DNA from: Acidobacteriota bacterium
GTDB taxonomy: Bacteria > Acidobacteriota > Vicinamibacteria > Vicinamibacterales > CAVVIG01
Assembly (NCBI GenBank): GCA_016195265.1
Contig: JACPZW010000034.1
Location: forward strand, 1 to 64,000
Length of the DNA: 64,000 nt
Direction: 5' to 3'
Below, one piece after another: positions 42,747-52,639 of this stretch. Numbering within the stretch: the first letter of the stretch is position 1; each line of letters starts with the position of its first letter. The notes below the pieces were generated by a model that saw nothing but the letters and a program-made list of their open reading frames with translations, was not told the DNA's origin and made no database searches. Both the position numbers and the translations under genes were made by a program.

Positions 42747-42878
42747 GCCGGGTCCTTTGGGACCCGGCGGTCGTGCGGATGTAGGCCGGGTCCTTTGGGA
42801 CCCGGCGGTCGTGCGGATGTAGGCCGGGTCCTTTTGGACCCGGCATGATCGGGCGGGTCCGAAAGGACCCGCCCTACG
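42743..42878. repeat. REP-like GTAGGCCGGGTCC...GACCCGGC array
   Basis: Three near-identical GTAGGCCGGGTCCTTTGGGACCCGGC-type units, separated by GGTCGTGCGGAT, end with an inverted GGCGGGTCCGAAAGGACCCGCC. They start at the FAD oxidase stop. Same family as 24088-24177. Confidence 0.92.
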
Positions 42879-42891
42879 AATGCGGAGATAC

Positions 42892-44307
42892 ATGTCAGCC
42901 GATCTCGAATTCTCTCCCGATCAGATGCGATTGATGGCCGACGCCGTCGTTTCGCGCTGCATCGATCACATCGCGTCGCTCGACCGGCAGCCGAGCTGCG
43001 GCGACGTGGACGCCGCGGCGCTGTGCCGATCGATGCGCGAGGCCGCGCCGGAGCGGGGCGTCGCGCTCGAGTCGCTGCTCGAACCGCTGTTCCGCGACTG
43101 GATTCCGCGGTCGTTCACGGCGCCCGGTCCCGGCTACCTCGCGTTCATTCCGGGCGGAGGCGTCTTTCCCGCGGCACTCGCCGACTTCATCGCCAACACG
43201 ACGAATCGCTACACCGGCGTCTGGCAGGCGGCGCCGGCGCTCGTGCAGCTCGAGGCGAACGCGCTCGACTGGCTGCGCGAGTGGATGGATTTTCCGCAGG
43301 ACGCCCGCGGTCTGTTCACCGCTGGTGGATCCATGGCGACGTTCAACGCGATCGTCTGCGCGCGCGAGCGCCACCTCGGCGCCGAGATTCGGCGCGGGGT
43401 CCTGTACACGTCGGACCAGGCGCATCACTCGATCCTGAAGTCGGCGAAGCTCGCGGGCGTCATGCCGGACCGCGTCCGGCCGATCGAGTCCGACGATCGC
43501 TTCCGGATGCGCGTCGATCGCCTGACCGACGCGATCGCCGCGGATCGCAAGGCCGGGCTCACGCCATTCGCCGTCGTGTCCAGCGCGGGGACGACGAACA
43601 CGGGCGCGGTCGATCCGCTCGACGCGATCGCCGACGTCTGCGCGCGCGAACGGATCTGGCATCACATTGATGGCGCGTACGGGGCATTTTTCTATTTGTG
43701 CGACGAGCTGCGCCCGGCGCTGCGCGGGCTGCCGCGCGCGGATTCGCTGACGCTCGATCCGCACAAGGGCATGTTCCTGCCATACGGCACCGGCGCGCTG
43801 ATCGTGCGCGACGGCGCGGCGCTGCGAGCCGCGCACGAGGCGACGGCGGCGTACCTTCCGGCGATGCCGCACCCATCGGACTTCTACGACCCAAGCCAGC
43901 ATGGACCCGAGCTGTCGCGAGGATTTCCGGGGCTACGCGTGTGGCTCTCTATAAAGATGTATGGCGCTGCGGCGTTTCGCGCGGCCATCAACGAGAAACG
44001 CGCGCTCACGATCGATGCCGCACGCCGCGTGGCGGCGCTGCCCGGCATCGTGATGGACGCGGAGCCGGAGTTGTCGCTGTTCGCGTTTCACCTGACGTGG
44101 CCTGGTGCGACGCTGGCGGATGAAGATGCCGCGACAAAAGCGCTGATGGATCAGACGACGAAGCGCGGGCGCGTCATGGTGACGGGATGCACGGCGCACG
44201 GCCGCTACCTCGGCCGCGTGTGCGTCCTGAGCTTCCGCACGCACCAGGAAGAGATCGATGCGCTCGTCGAGGACATGGCCGCCGTGATTCGGGGGATTCG
44301 GCCATGA
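42892..44307 (+). CDS. PLP-dependent group II amino-acid decarboxylase family protein
   Basis: About 471 residues from ATG 42892, which has GGAG six bases upstream; ATG 42880 is an alternative. Fold-type I PLP enzyme of the aromatic amino acid/glutamate decarboxylase family: GPGYLAFIPGG, FTAGGSMATFNAIVCARE, TSDQAHHSILKSAKLAG with the His that stacks on PLP, HIDGAYGAFFYL with the PLP-binding Asp, and LTLDPHKGMFLPYG with the Schiff-base Lys. The substrate is not predictable; aromatic amino acids are the usual case. It overlaps the RNB gene by four bases (ATGA), so the two are co-translated. Confidence 0.88.
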   Translation: MSADLEFSPDQMRLMADAVVSRCIDHIASLDRQPSCGDVDAAALCRSMREAAPERGVALESLLEPLFRDWIPRSFTAPGPGYLAFIPGGGVFPAALADFIANTTNRYTGVWQAAPALVQLEANALDWLREWMDFPQDARGLFTAGGSMATFNAIVCARERHLGAEIRRGVLYTSDQAHHSILKSAKLAGVMPDRVRPIESDDRFRMRVDRLTDAIAADRKAGLTPFAVVSSAGTTNTGAVDPLDAIADVCARERIWHHIDGAYGAFFYLCDELRPALRGLPRADSLTLDPHKGMFLPYGTGALIVRDGAALRAAHEATAAYLPAMPHPSDFYDPSQHGPELSRGFPGLRVWLSIKMYGAAAFRAAINEKRALTIDAARRVAALPGIVMDAEPELSLFAFHLTWPGATLADEDAATKALMDQTTKRGRVMVTGCTAHGRYLGRVCVLSFRTHQEEIDALVEDMAAVIRGIRP

Positions 44308-45758
44308 CGCACCGCGAACGGCTCCGTCACATCGCCGTCCTCGCGATGCGCGCGCGTGGTCTCGATCCGGAGTTCCCCCCGGACGCGCTCGCCGCGGTGG
44401 CCGCCCTGAATACGGCGCCGCGCGCAACCGAAGAGCCGGTGCGCGATCTGCGGTCGCTGCTCTGGTGTTCGATTGACAACGACGATTCGCGCGACCTCGA
44501 TCAACTGTCGGTTGCCGAGGAGCTCGCGGACGGCGTCGTCAAGATCCTCGTCTCGATCGCCGACGTGGACGCGCTCGTCGCGAAGGGCTCGGCGATCGAT
44601 CGGCACGCCGCCGTGAACACGACGTCCGTCTACACGCCGGCGGCGATCTTCCCGATGCTGCCCGAGCGCCTGTCCACGGATCTCACGTCGCTCGCGGATC
44701 AGCAGGAGCGGCTCTCGATCGTCATCGAGTGCGTCATCGCAGCCGACGGCCGCCTGCGATCCTCGGACGTGTACGGCGCGCTGGTGCGCAACCAGGCGAA
44801 GCTCGCGTACGACGCCGTCGGCGCGTGGCTGACCGGCGGCCCTCCGCTGCCCGACGCGGCCGCGCGCGTGCGCGGGATGGATCAGCAGCTGCGGATTCAG
44901 GATCGCGTCGCGCAGGCGCTGGGCAAGGTGCGTCACGAGCACGGCGCGCTCGAGTTCGCCTCGTCGGACGTCGAGCACGTGTTCGACGGCGATACGCTGC
45001 AGGAAGTCCGGCCCGGCCTGCCGAATCGCGCGAAGTCGTTGATCGAGAATCTGATGATCGCCGCCAACGGCGTCGTCGCGCGGTTTCTCGACGCGCGCGG
45101 CTTTCCGTCGCTCCGCCGCGTCGTGCGATCGCCGGAGCGGTGGGATCGCATTCGCGCGCTGGCCGCGTTGACCGGCGACACGCTGCCGGCGACGGCCGAC
45201 TCCGGCGCGCTGGCCGCGTTTCTCGCGCATCGCAAAGAGGTGGCGCCCGACGCGTTCGGCGATCTGTCGCACACCGTGATCCGCCTGCTCGGCCCAGGCG
45301 AGTACGTCGTCGATCCGCCAGGTGCGGAGCCGCCCGGGCACTTCGGTCTCGCCGTCCGCGACTACACGCACTCGACCGCGCCGAACCGCCGCTATCCGGA
45401 TCTGATCACGCAGCGCCTGATCAAAGCGGCGCTCGCGAAGCATCCGTTGCCGTACGCGATCGGCGAGCTCGAGCAGTTGGCGACGCACTGCACGCAACAG
45501 GAAGACAACGCGAACCGCGTCGAGCGTCAGGTCAGGAAGTCGGCGGTCGCGATGCTCGTCGAGTCGCGCGTCGGTCAGGCGTTCGACGCGCTCGTGACGG
45601 GCGCGTCGCCGCAGGGCACGTACGTGCGCGTGGCGACGCCGCCGATCGAAGGCCGGCTGATGCGCGGCGAGCACGGCCTCGACGTCGGCGATCGCGTGCG
45701 CGTCCGGCTCGCCTCCGTCGACGTCGACCGCGGCTACATCGACTTCGTACGCACGTGA
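44304..45758 (+). CDS. RNB-domain ribonuclease (RNase II/R family)
   Basis: 484 residues from ATG 44304. LWCSIDNDDSRDLDQLSV is the catalytic acidic cluster of RNB nucleases, which degrade single-stranded RNA processively from the 3' end. GHFGLAVRDYTHSTAPNRRYPDL is the second conserved block. A short C-terminal S1-like part follows (GTYVRVATPPIEGRL...GDRVRVRL). N-terminal cold-shock domains of classical RNase R are missing, so it is a short form. The gene follows the decarboxylase gene by overlap, an unusual pairing. A CGTAGCGTCCGGCTTCAGCC repeat lies after the stop. Confidence 0.88.
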   Translation: MTHRERLRHIAVLAMRARGLDPEFPPDALAAVAALNTAPRATEEPVRDLRSLLWCSIDNDDSRDLDQLSVAEELADGVVKILVSIADVDALVAKGSAIDRHAAVNTTSVYTPAAIFPMLPERLSTDLTSLADQQERLSIVIECVIAADGRLRSSDVYGALVRNQAKLAYDAVGAWLTGGPPLPDAAARVRGMDQQLRIQDRVAQALGKVRHEHGALEFASSDVEHVFDGDTLQEVRPGLPNRAKSLIENLMIAANGVVARFLDARGFPSLRRVVRSPERWDRIRALAALTGDTLPATADSGALAAFLAHRKEVAPDAFGDLSHTVIRLLGPGEYVVDPPGAEPPGHFGLAVRDYTHSTAPNRRYPDLITQRLIKAALAKHPLPYAIGELEQLATHCTQQEDNANRVERQVRKSAVAMLVESRVGQAFDALVTGASPQGTYVRVATPPIEGRLMRGEHGLDVGDRVRVRLASVDVDRGYIDFVRT

Positions 45759-45774
45759 CGGTCCGCTACGAGTC

Positions 45775-45800
45775 CCGTAGCGTCCGGCTTCAGCCGGACC
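45775..45800. repeat. CGTAGCGTCCGGCTTCAGCCGGACC palindrome
   Basis: Second copy of the 10665 element, lying in the 64-bp gap between the RNB and DinB genes. Confidence 0.85.
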
Positions 45801-45822
45801 AGGTGCGACCAGGAGGTGACGT

Positions 45823-46167
45823 ATGCGACGTGTGTTCTTGTTGGTGTTTTGCGTGACATGCCTTCCGCTCGGGGCCGCGGCGCAGACGACGGACGCGGGC
45901 TATGCCGAGGCGCTGTCGCCGTCGATGGCGGCCACGGCCAAGGCGATGCACGCGACCATTCGCCGGAATCTCGCCGAGGCGGCGGAGAACATGCCGGCCG
46001 AGGAGTACGCGTTCAAGCCGACACCGCAGGTCCGAAGCTTCGGCGAGCTGGTCGGACACGTCGTGAACGCGAACTTCTTCTACTGTTCGCAAGTCGAGTC
46101 AGGCGCCTGCTCGTTCTTCCCACTTCGGGAGGTTCACGCCCTTCACAAGGAGCCACAGGCACAGTGA
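45823..46167 (+). pseudogene. truncated DinB-family protein with signal peptide
   Basis: A signal peptide ([20 protein letters not shown]) leads into a DinB-like four-helix start ([47 protein letters not shown]). After about residue 92 the family similarity stops; the last 22 codons run antisense through the end of the DUF4386 gene. DinB-fold proteins are about 150-180 residues with three metal-binding His. Only the first half is left, so function is probably lost. A GGAGG lies upstream of the ATG. Confidence 0.75.
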
Positions 46168-46821
46168 CAATTCGCCGATGAAGGCAGGAAGCAGAATCGC
46201 GGGGAAAAGCATATTCGCGAATGCGGGAGCAAGAAGCAGTGCAAAACTATTCGTCAGATAACACAAGCCGGCAATTTGCATCAACACGCCGAGAATCTTT
46301 GGCAGATAGCCCGATCCAAAGATCAGATACCCAATAACGAGACATTCACAGCCAAAGAATATGAGGCCAATGCCAAATCCGTATCCATCCAACTTGATAG
46401 AAATGTACATCAGCGCGTTTAGCTGATGTTGTTCGAACGCCTTCAGGTAATCCCCGCTCCCCAACAGAAACAATGCCGCCAGAAGACTTAACTTGTTGGC
46501 GACCAAAACAGCGGTCTGTATCAAATTGAAAAGCACCGCAAGCAACGCAAGAGTTTTGCTTACCGGCCTGAGCAACAGATAGAAGATCAGCATCAGTGGG
46601 ACGTCACACACGTGCATTATCAAGTCGCCAGCAATACCCATGCGCCACAGTAACGGAGACGCCACAATATTATTGGCTGTGGCCGTAGCATCGCCTGACA
46701 CAACAAGTGTGCCTCTGACGAAAAGCTCACCGAAGATACCGGCCACGATGATAGTCAGATACAGCACGCCGCCGATTCGTGCATAAAATTGTGGCGAATG
46801 TTCAACGGTATGATTTGCCAT
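46099..46821 (-). CDS. DUF4386-family membrane protein
   Basis: 240 residues from ATG 46821. It is strongly hydrophobic, with about six or seven transmembrane segments ([64 protein letters not shown]). [20 protein letters not shown] is the typical DUF4386 start. Function is unknown. The DNA is visibly AT-richer than the genes on both sides, which suggests recent transfer. Its 3' end overlaps the truncated DinB frame and it sits between two genes that seem to have been cut when it arrived. Confidence 0.8.
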   Translation of the reverse strand: MANHTVEHSPQFYARIGGVLYLTIIVAGIFGELFVRGTLVVSGDATATANNIVASPLLWRMGIAGDLIMHVCDVPLMLIFYLLLRPVSKTLALLAVLFNLIQTAVLVANKLSLLAALFLLGSGDYLKAFEQHQLNALMYISIKLDGYGFGIGLIFFGCECLVIGYLIFGSGYLPKILGVLMQIAGLCYLTNSFALLLAPAFANMLFPAILLPAFIGELSLCLWLLVKGVNLPKWEERAGA

Positions 46822-46840
46822 TTCGTTTCCTTCGACGACG

Positions 46841-47632
46841 TTACGTCTTCGGCGAACGGCTCTGCTTGAGGTACTGCGGACTGTAGGGCACGCCGTACGG
46901 CGTGTTCTGCTTGAACGCGGCCTTGTCGTGAGAGAACTGGTCCGCCGACTTGTTGATTGCCGCAATCTCTTCCGCGGTGCAATCACGCATCGTGATCTCC
47001 TCGCGCGGCACGAAGAACACCTGGCCGATCGGCATGCTCTGCGTCGCCGTGATGCCTTCTCCGGGCTGCAGCACGTAGCGGAACTCGGTCTCGTGCGCGT
47101 ACCAGTCGGTCTCCACGCGAACGACGAGGATCGGCGCGATCGGCCGGTCGATCATGTTGATCACCGACGTGTAGACCGTGTCCCAGCCGGCCGGCGTCTG
47201 GAAGTTCGTCGAGCCGCGCAGCGAGAGCGCGCCGGGCGGCGTGCCGAGATCTTCGGGAACGATGAACGTCCGCGCGACGCGCAGCGCTTCTTCTTTTGAA
47301 ATCGGCGGATTCGGCACGGCGAACGTGACCTCTTCCTTGATCGCGCCCATGCTGCCGAGCGGAAGCGCCACGACGACGGAGAAGAGCGGGTCCCATTTGC
47401 CGCGCGGGCTGCTCAGGAAGTACGTGAACTGATACCGGCCGTCGCCGAGGAACTCGATGTGGAACGATTCGTTTGCCTCGAGCGGCGGGTAGACGAGGTA
47501 GCCGAGCGCGCTGCCGGCTTCGAGGACGGGACAGTGACGCGCGTGCTGCGGGAGCAGGGGCCGCTGCGCTTCACGACGCGGCTTGAGCCCGACGCCAGGG
47601 CGCCGCGAATTCGGATAGAGCCGTACTTCCAT
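46841..47632 (-). CDS. conserved hypothetical protein
   Basis: 263 residues. It begins MEVRLYPNSRRP and continues GSALGYLVYPPLEANESFHIEFLGDG, then a long middle domain (TFAVPNPPISKEEALRVARTFIVPEDLGTPPGALSLRG) and DTVYTSVINMIDRPIAPILVVRVETDW. There is no signal peptide or membrane segment. I do not recognise a catalytic motif or named family. The C-terminus (NTPYGVPYSPQYLKQSRSPKT) looks intact, so only the spacer before the DUF4386 start is affected by the insertion on its left. Confidence 0.65.
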   Translation of the reverse strand: MEVRLYPNSRRPGVGLKPRREAQRPLLPQHARHCPVLEAGSALGYLVYPPLEANESFHIEFLGDGRYQFTYFLSSPRGKWDPLFSVVVALPLGSMGAIKEEVTFAVPNPPISKEEALRVARTFIVPEDLGTPPGALSLRGSTNFQTPAGWDTVYTSVINMIDRPIAPILVVRVETDWYAHETEFRYVLQPGEGITATQSMPIGQVFFVPREEITMRDCTAEEIAAINKSADQFSHDKAAFKQNTPYGVPYSPQYLKQSRSPKT

Positions 47633-47980
47633 CCGCGTATGGTAATGGATTTGTCTCGCGAGTCTCGTAGCGCGACCCTTTCAGGGTCGCGATTGTCGTC
47701 GCCGTCATCGACACATTCGCAAGCGTCGAAGCGGCAAAGCAAATGGTGAAGGTCTTTCAGGATGTCTGACTACACGGAAAAGCAATCCACCCGCAGCATA
47801 ATGTAACCGAGCTGCACATCCGGCGGCACCGACTGATGCCGGGCACGAGCGCGTTCGAGCCGCTCGTCGACCAGCGCCAGGTTGTTCGAGCGGCGAGCCG
47901 CGATCGTGCGCGGTATCAGTCGGGTGACGCCCTCGCGGCCGGCCCAAGTGCGGAGCAAGCTCCGCCCCTACGCGCAAGAT
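47633..47980. other. 348-bp stretch with repeats and an ORF remnant
   Basis: GCGACCCTTTCAGGGTCGC (about 47669-47688) and CGGAGCAAGCTCCG (47951-47964) are palindromes of the REP type. A minus-strand frame from TTG 47958 to 47770 (62 codons; GVTRLIPRTIAARRSNNLALVDERLERARARHQSVPPD) reads like the C-terminal part of a real protein whose beginning was replaced by the palindrome. A plus-strand stretch ending at about 47768 (VVAVIDTFASVEAAKQMVKVFQDV) may also be a protein tail. Neither can be named. Confidence 0.45.
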
Positions 47981-48805
47981 TCACGCTACGGGTGAAGAAC
48001 GTGCGGCCAATTGATACGTGCCTGCCGCGAGCAGTGTCGCGTAGCCTTCGGCGACGAGCGCGCGGTTGCCGCGTCCGGCTTCGACTCGCGACAGACCGGT
48101 GACGCGCGCGAGCTCGCCGGGGATCGTCATGCCGGCGCTGGCGAGAAAGCAGCGCGCGATTTCTCGCAGCGCGGTGTCTCGATTGACGCGCTTGCGCAGT
48201 TCGTCGGGAAACCGTCCGACGCCGAGCGTCCAGATGTACGTGAACTTCGGCACGTAGTAGACCTCGCTCGGCACCACGATCATCGCGGCCTGGAGTTCAT
48301 CCATCGCGCGGCCGAACGCCACCCGATTCTTCACGCCGGACTCGTCGCGCAGGTCCGACGTCGCCATCTCCCATTCGCCGTGCAGCACTTTCAGCACCGC
48401 GCGCGCGTTCCTGCTGAGCCGCCTCTTCTCTTCAGCCTTGCGCACGCCCCAGACGGCGTGAAAGTACGGAATCATCCGGGGCGCGAGGAACGTCGCCTTG
48501 CCGCGCGCCAGCTTCGCGTAATAGACCTTGCCGCGCTTGATGAGGTCGTCCTTCAAGAGCCACGTGGACGATGCCTCGGGATCCTTCTGGACGTTGCGCG
48601 GCAGCACGGCATCGCGTCGCCCGCAGACGGCCACGTACAGCGACGGCCCAGGTCGACGTGAATCAGTGAGACACGCCGCGAAACCGACCTGCTCGATGAA
48701 ACGCTCGGCGTCGTAGGCGCTCTCGACCTGCTGCGCCCCTTCGCGTCGCCAGCGCGCATCGCGGTACTCTTCGACGTCCGCTGGAATTTGTGGTTTCGGT
48801 CTCAT
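47981..48805 (-). CDS. AlkZ-related winged-helix protein
   Basis: 274 residues. The layout fits AlkZ-related (HTH_42-like) proteins: an N-terminal segment ([20 protein letters not shown]), a winged-helix repeat region ([63 protein letters not shown]), and a terminal helical domain. AlkZ glycosylases unhook DNA crosslinks using a QxQ motif; I do not see a clear QxQ here, so it may be a divergent or regulatory member. The gene is single, ends in a spacer bearing a REP palindrome, and is followed by the M3 peptidase gene on the same strand. Confidence 0.6.
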   Translation of the reverse strand: MRPKPQIPADVEEYRDARWRREGAQQVESAYDAERFIEQVGFAACLTDSRRPGPSLYVAVCGRRDAVLPRNVQKDPEASSTWLLKDDLIKRGKVYYAKLARGKATFLAPRMIPYFHAVWGVRKAEEKRRLSRNARAVLKVLHGEWEMATSDLRDESGVKNRVAFGRAMDELQAAMIVVPSEVYYVPKFTYIWTLGVGRFPDELRKRVNRDTALREIARCFLASAGMTIPGELARVTGLSRVEAGRGNRALVAEGYATLLAAGTYQLAARSSPVA

Positions 48806-48851
48806 GCGCGCCGGTGTCAGGCCATGATACCGGCAAGAAGGAGACGCCGAG

Positions 48852-50930
<2,079 letters not shown>

Positions 50931-50941
50931 TTTCGTGGTGC

Positions 50942-52228
50942 TTACCGGTAATCCGGGAAGTCGGGTTTCGTGTCCCTGAGGATCTCGATGACGGCCTGTC
51001 GATCGCCCGCTTTCAGCCCCGCGTGCCCGCCACGCGTTTCGGCGCCGGACAGAATCTCGATCATTCGGCGGTAGACCGCGGTCTTCACGGACGCCGGCAA
51101 TCCATCGAACGCCTCGGAGTAGATCATGTAGCTGCACGGGTACCGCAGCAGGCGCGTCTCAGCGTCGAGCTGACCGAACGATCGGCCCTTGCGATCCTTC
51201 GGAATCCTTGACTGCAGGCGGTCCGCGTAGCCGGTGCGCGGCGTGAGCGCCAGCGGGAGCGGCGCTTCGCCGACGAACAGGAAATAGTCCGCGAGCTGGT
51301 TGACGAGGACGCGAAGGGTGGCGTCGGTGGCGATCGCCGGCGCGCCGCTCGATGCGACGCGCGTTTCCCAGTTCAGCCGCGTCAGCAGATTGTTCGCGTG
51401 CATCTGATGATCGAACACGAGCAGCGCCACGTTGTCGCTGGCGGCGGAGAGATAGCCGCGGGTCTCGTGCGCGCCGTTCATCCAGTCCACGAACACCTGG
51501 TTCGACGTCGAGCCGCGTGGCGAGAAGGTGATGTTGCCCAGGTGCGCCCTCGTCGCATACGCGGCCGACGCGACTTCGGACGTCACGTAATAGCCGCCCC
51601 AGCGATCCGGATGCGGCGTCGTGTGGTCGACGTCGTTCGTCGCGCCCAGCTGCGACATCACCGTCCCATCGTCCGCGACCGTGCTGCTGCGCGAGAGAAA
51701 TCCCGGCACGTCGAGCGTGCTCGACGACACGTGACAGCTGAGGCAGCTCGTCCGCCGCGCGAACGTGGGCGCAGCGGCCGACTGATCGAGGGTATAGAAG
51801 ATGACGCCCTGCTGTGGATCGTGCGCCGCGAGCTCGAGGACGGGCGCGCCGGCAATGTAGCCGACAGCGACGGAGTCGTTGAAATAGAGCGCGCGCGGAT
51901 TCTGCGGACTTGTGTACGCGCTCTGCACGCCGGTCTTCGAAAAGACGAGCAGCTGCGATCCTTCCGGCACATCGAGCGCTTCAAGCACGGCCCGCAGATA
52001 GCCAGTTCGATCATCGCGCTGCAATGCTCGTCCGCCTGCAGCGAGCGACTGATTCAGCGTCGCCACGCGATCGGTCGTCGGCCGGCCGATGTATTGAATG
52101 GCAGGATGCTCGTGCAGCACGCCAGGCATCGGCGCCGGCTTTTGGCCGGACGTCAACGCGCCGGCGGCGATCGCAAAATAAAGCACGGCGGCACTCACCA
52201 GCAGACGGCCACGCCAGGGTGCACGCAT
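50942..52228 (-). CDS. exported protein with a single cytochrome c heme site
   Basis: 428 residues. Signal peptide MRAPWRGRLLVSAAVLYFAIAAGALTSG. One heme-binding CLSCH (DNA 51731-51745) near residue 165; there is no second CxxCH. The other conserved-looking stretches are HPAIQYIGRPTTDRVATLNQ, LLVFSKTGVQSAYTSPQNPRALYFND and GGYYVTSEVASA. The sequence fits exported cytochrome c-domain proteins of Acidobacteria-type genomes that have no assigned function. The likely fold places the heme in a periplasmic domain. It is divergent from padR with 61 bp between starts. Confidence 0.8.
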   Translation of the reverse strand: MRAPWRGRLLVSAAVLYFAIAAGALTSGQKPAPMPGVLHEHPAIQYIGRPTTDRVATLNQSLAAGGRALQRDDRTGYLRAVLEALDVPEGSQLLVFSKTGVQSAYTSPQNPRALYFNDSVAVGYIAGAPVLELAAHDPQQGVIFYTLDQSAAAPTFARRTSCLSCHVSSSTLDVPGFLSRSSTVADDGTVMSQLGATNDVDHTTPHPDRWGGYYVTSEVASAAYATRAHLGNITFSPRGSTSNQVFVDWMNGAHETRGYLSAASDNVALLVFDHQMHANNLLTRLNWETRVASSGAPAIATDATLRVLVNQLADYFLFVGEAPLPLALTPRTGYADRLQSRIPKDRKGRSFGQLDAETRLLRYPCSYMIYSEAFDGLPASVKTAVYRRMIEILSGAETRGGHAGLKAGDRQAVIEILRDTKPDFPDYR

Positions 52229-52269
52229 TCCAGCATTTTACCCCGTCCTCTTGACCCGGCGGTGGCCGT

Positions 52270-52289
52270 TACCCTAGAGTTCTAGGGTA
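52270..52289. promoter_or_regulatory. candidate PadR operator
   Basis: TACCCTAGA-GT-TCTAGGGTA is a perfect palindrome with 9-bp arms, ending at the base before the padR ATG. It is a strong candidate for autorepression and may overlap the promoter of the divergent cytochrome gene. Confidence 0.75.
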
Positions 52290-52628
52290 ATGCTGCGCCG
52301 CCACAGGAAGCCCGACGCCCTGCAGGGCACGCTCGACCTGCTCGTCCTCAAGACGCTCAGCTGCGGCCCGCATCACGGCTACGGTATCGCCGCGGACATT
52401 CAATCGATCTCCGACGACATCCTCCGTGTCGAAGAAGGCTCGCTCTATCCCGCGCTCCACCGCATGGAACATCTCGGCTGGATTACCGCCGAATGGCAGA
52501 TGACGGAGAACAACCGCCGCGCGCGGCTCTATAAGCTGACACGCGCTGGACAGAGGCGTCTGGACGAAGAGCAGCTGAAGTGGGATCGGCTGATGAAAGC
52601 CGTCGGGAAAGTCCTGCGCTTCGCATAG
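52290..52628 (+). CDS. PadR-family transcriptional regulator
   Basis: 112 residues. Winged helix typical of PadR: LQGTLDLLVLKTLSCGPHHGYGIAADIQ, then VEEGSLYPALHRMEHLGWITAEW and RARLYKLTRAGQRRL. In Acidobacteria a PadR protein often sits directly before an ADOP permease, as here (11-bp gap). It likely represses itself and the permease through the palindrome at its start codon and responds to an unknown small molecule. Confidence 0.92.
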   Translation: MLRRHRKPDALQGTLDLLVLKTLSCGPHHGYGIAADIQSISDDILRVEEGSLYPALHRMEHLGWITAEWQMTENNRRARLYKLTRAGQRRLDEEQLKWDRLMKAVGKVLRFA

Positions 52629-52639
52629 GAGAGAGGTCG

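Noticed and set aside
42743-42878. CRISPR array
   Set aside because: Units are palindromic REP elements and the spacers are the same short sequence, not unique; no cas genes are nearby.
46099-46821. Insertion sequence
   Set aside because: No transposase, terminal inverted repeats or target duplication around the DUF4386 gene.
47770-47958. 62-residue gene of its own
   Set aside because: The start is a TTG inside a REP palindrome, so it reads as the tail of a lost gene and not as an independent one.
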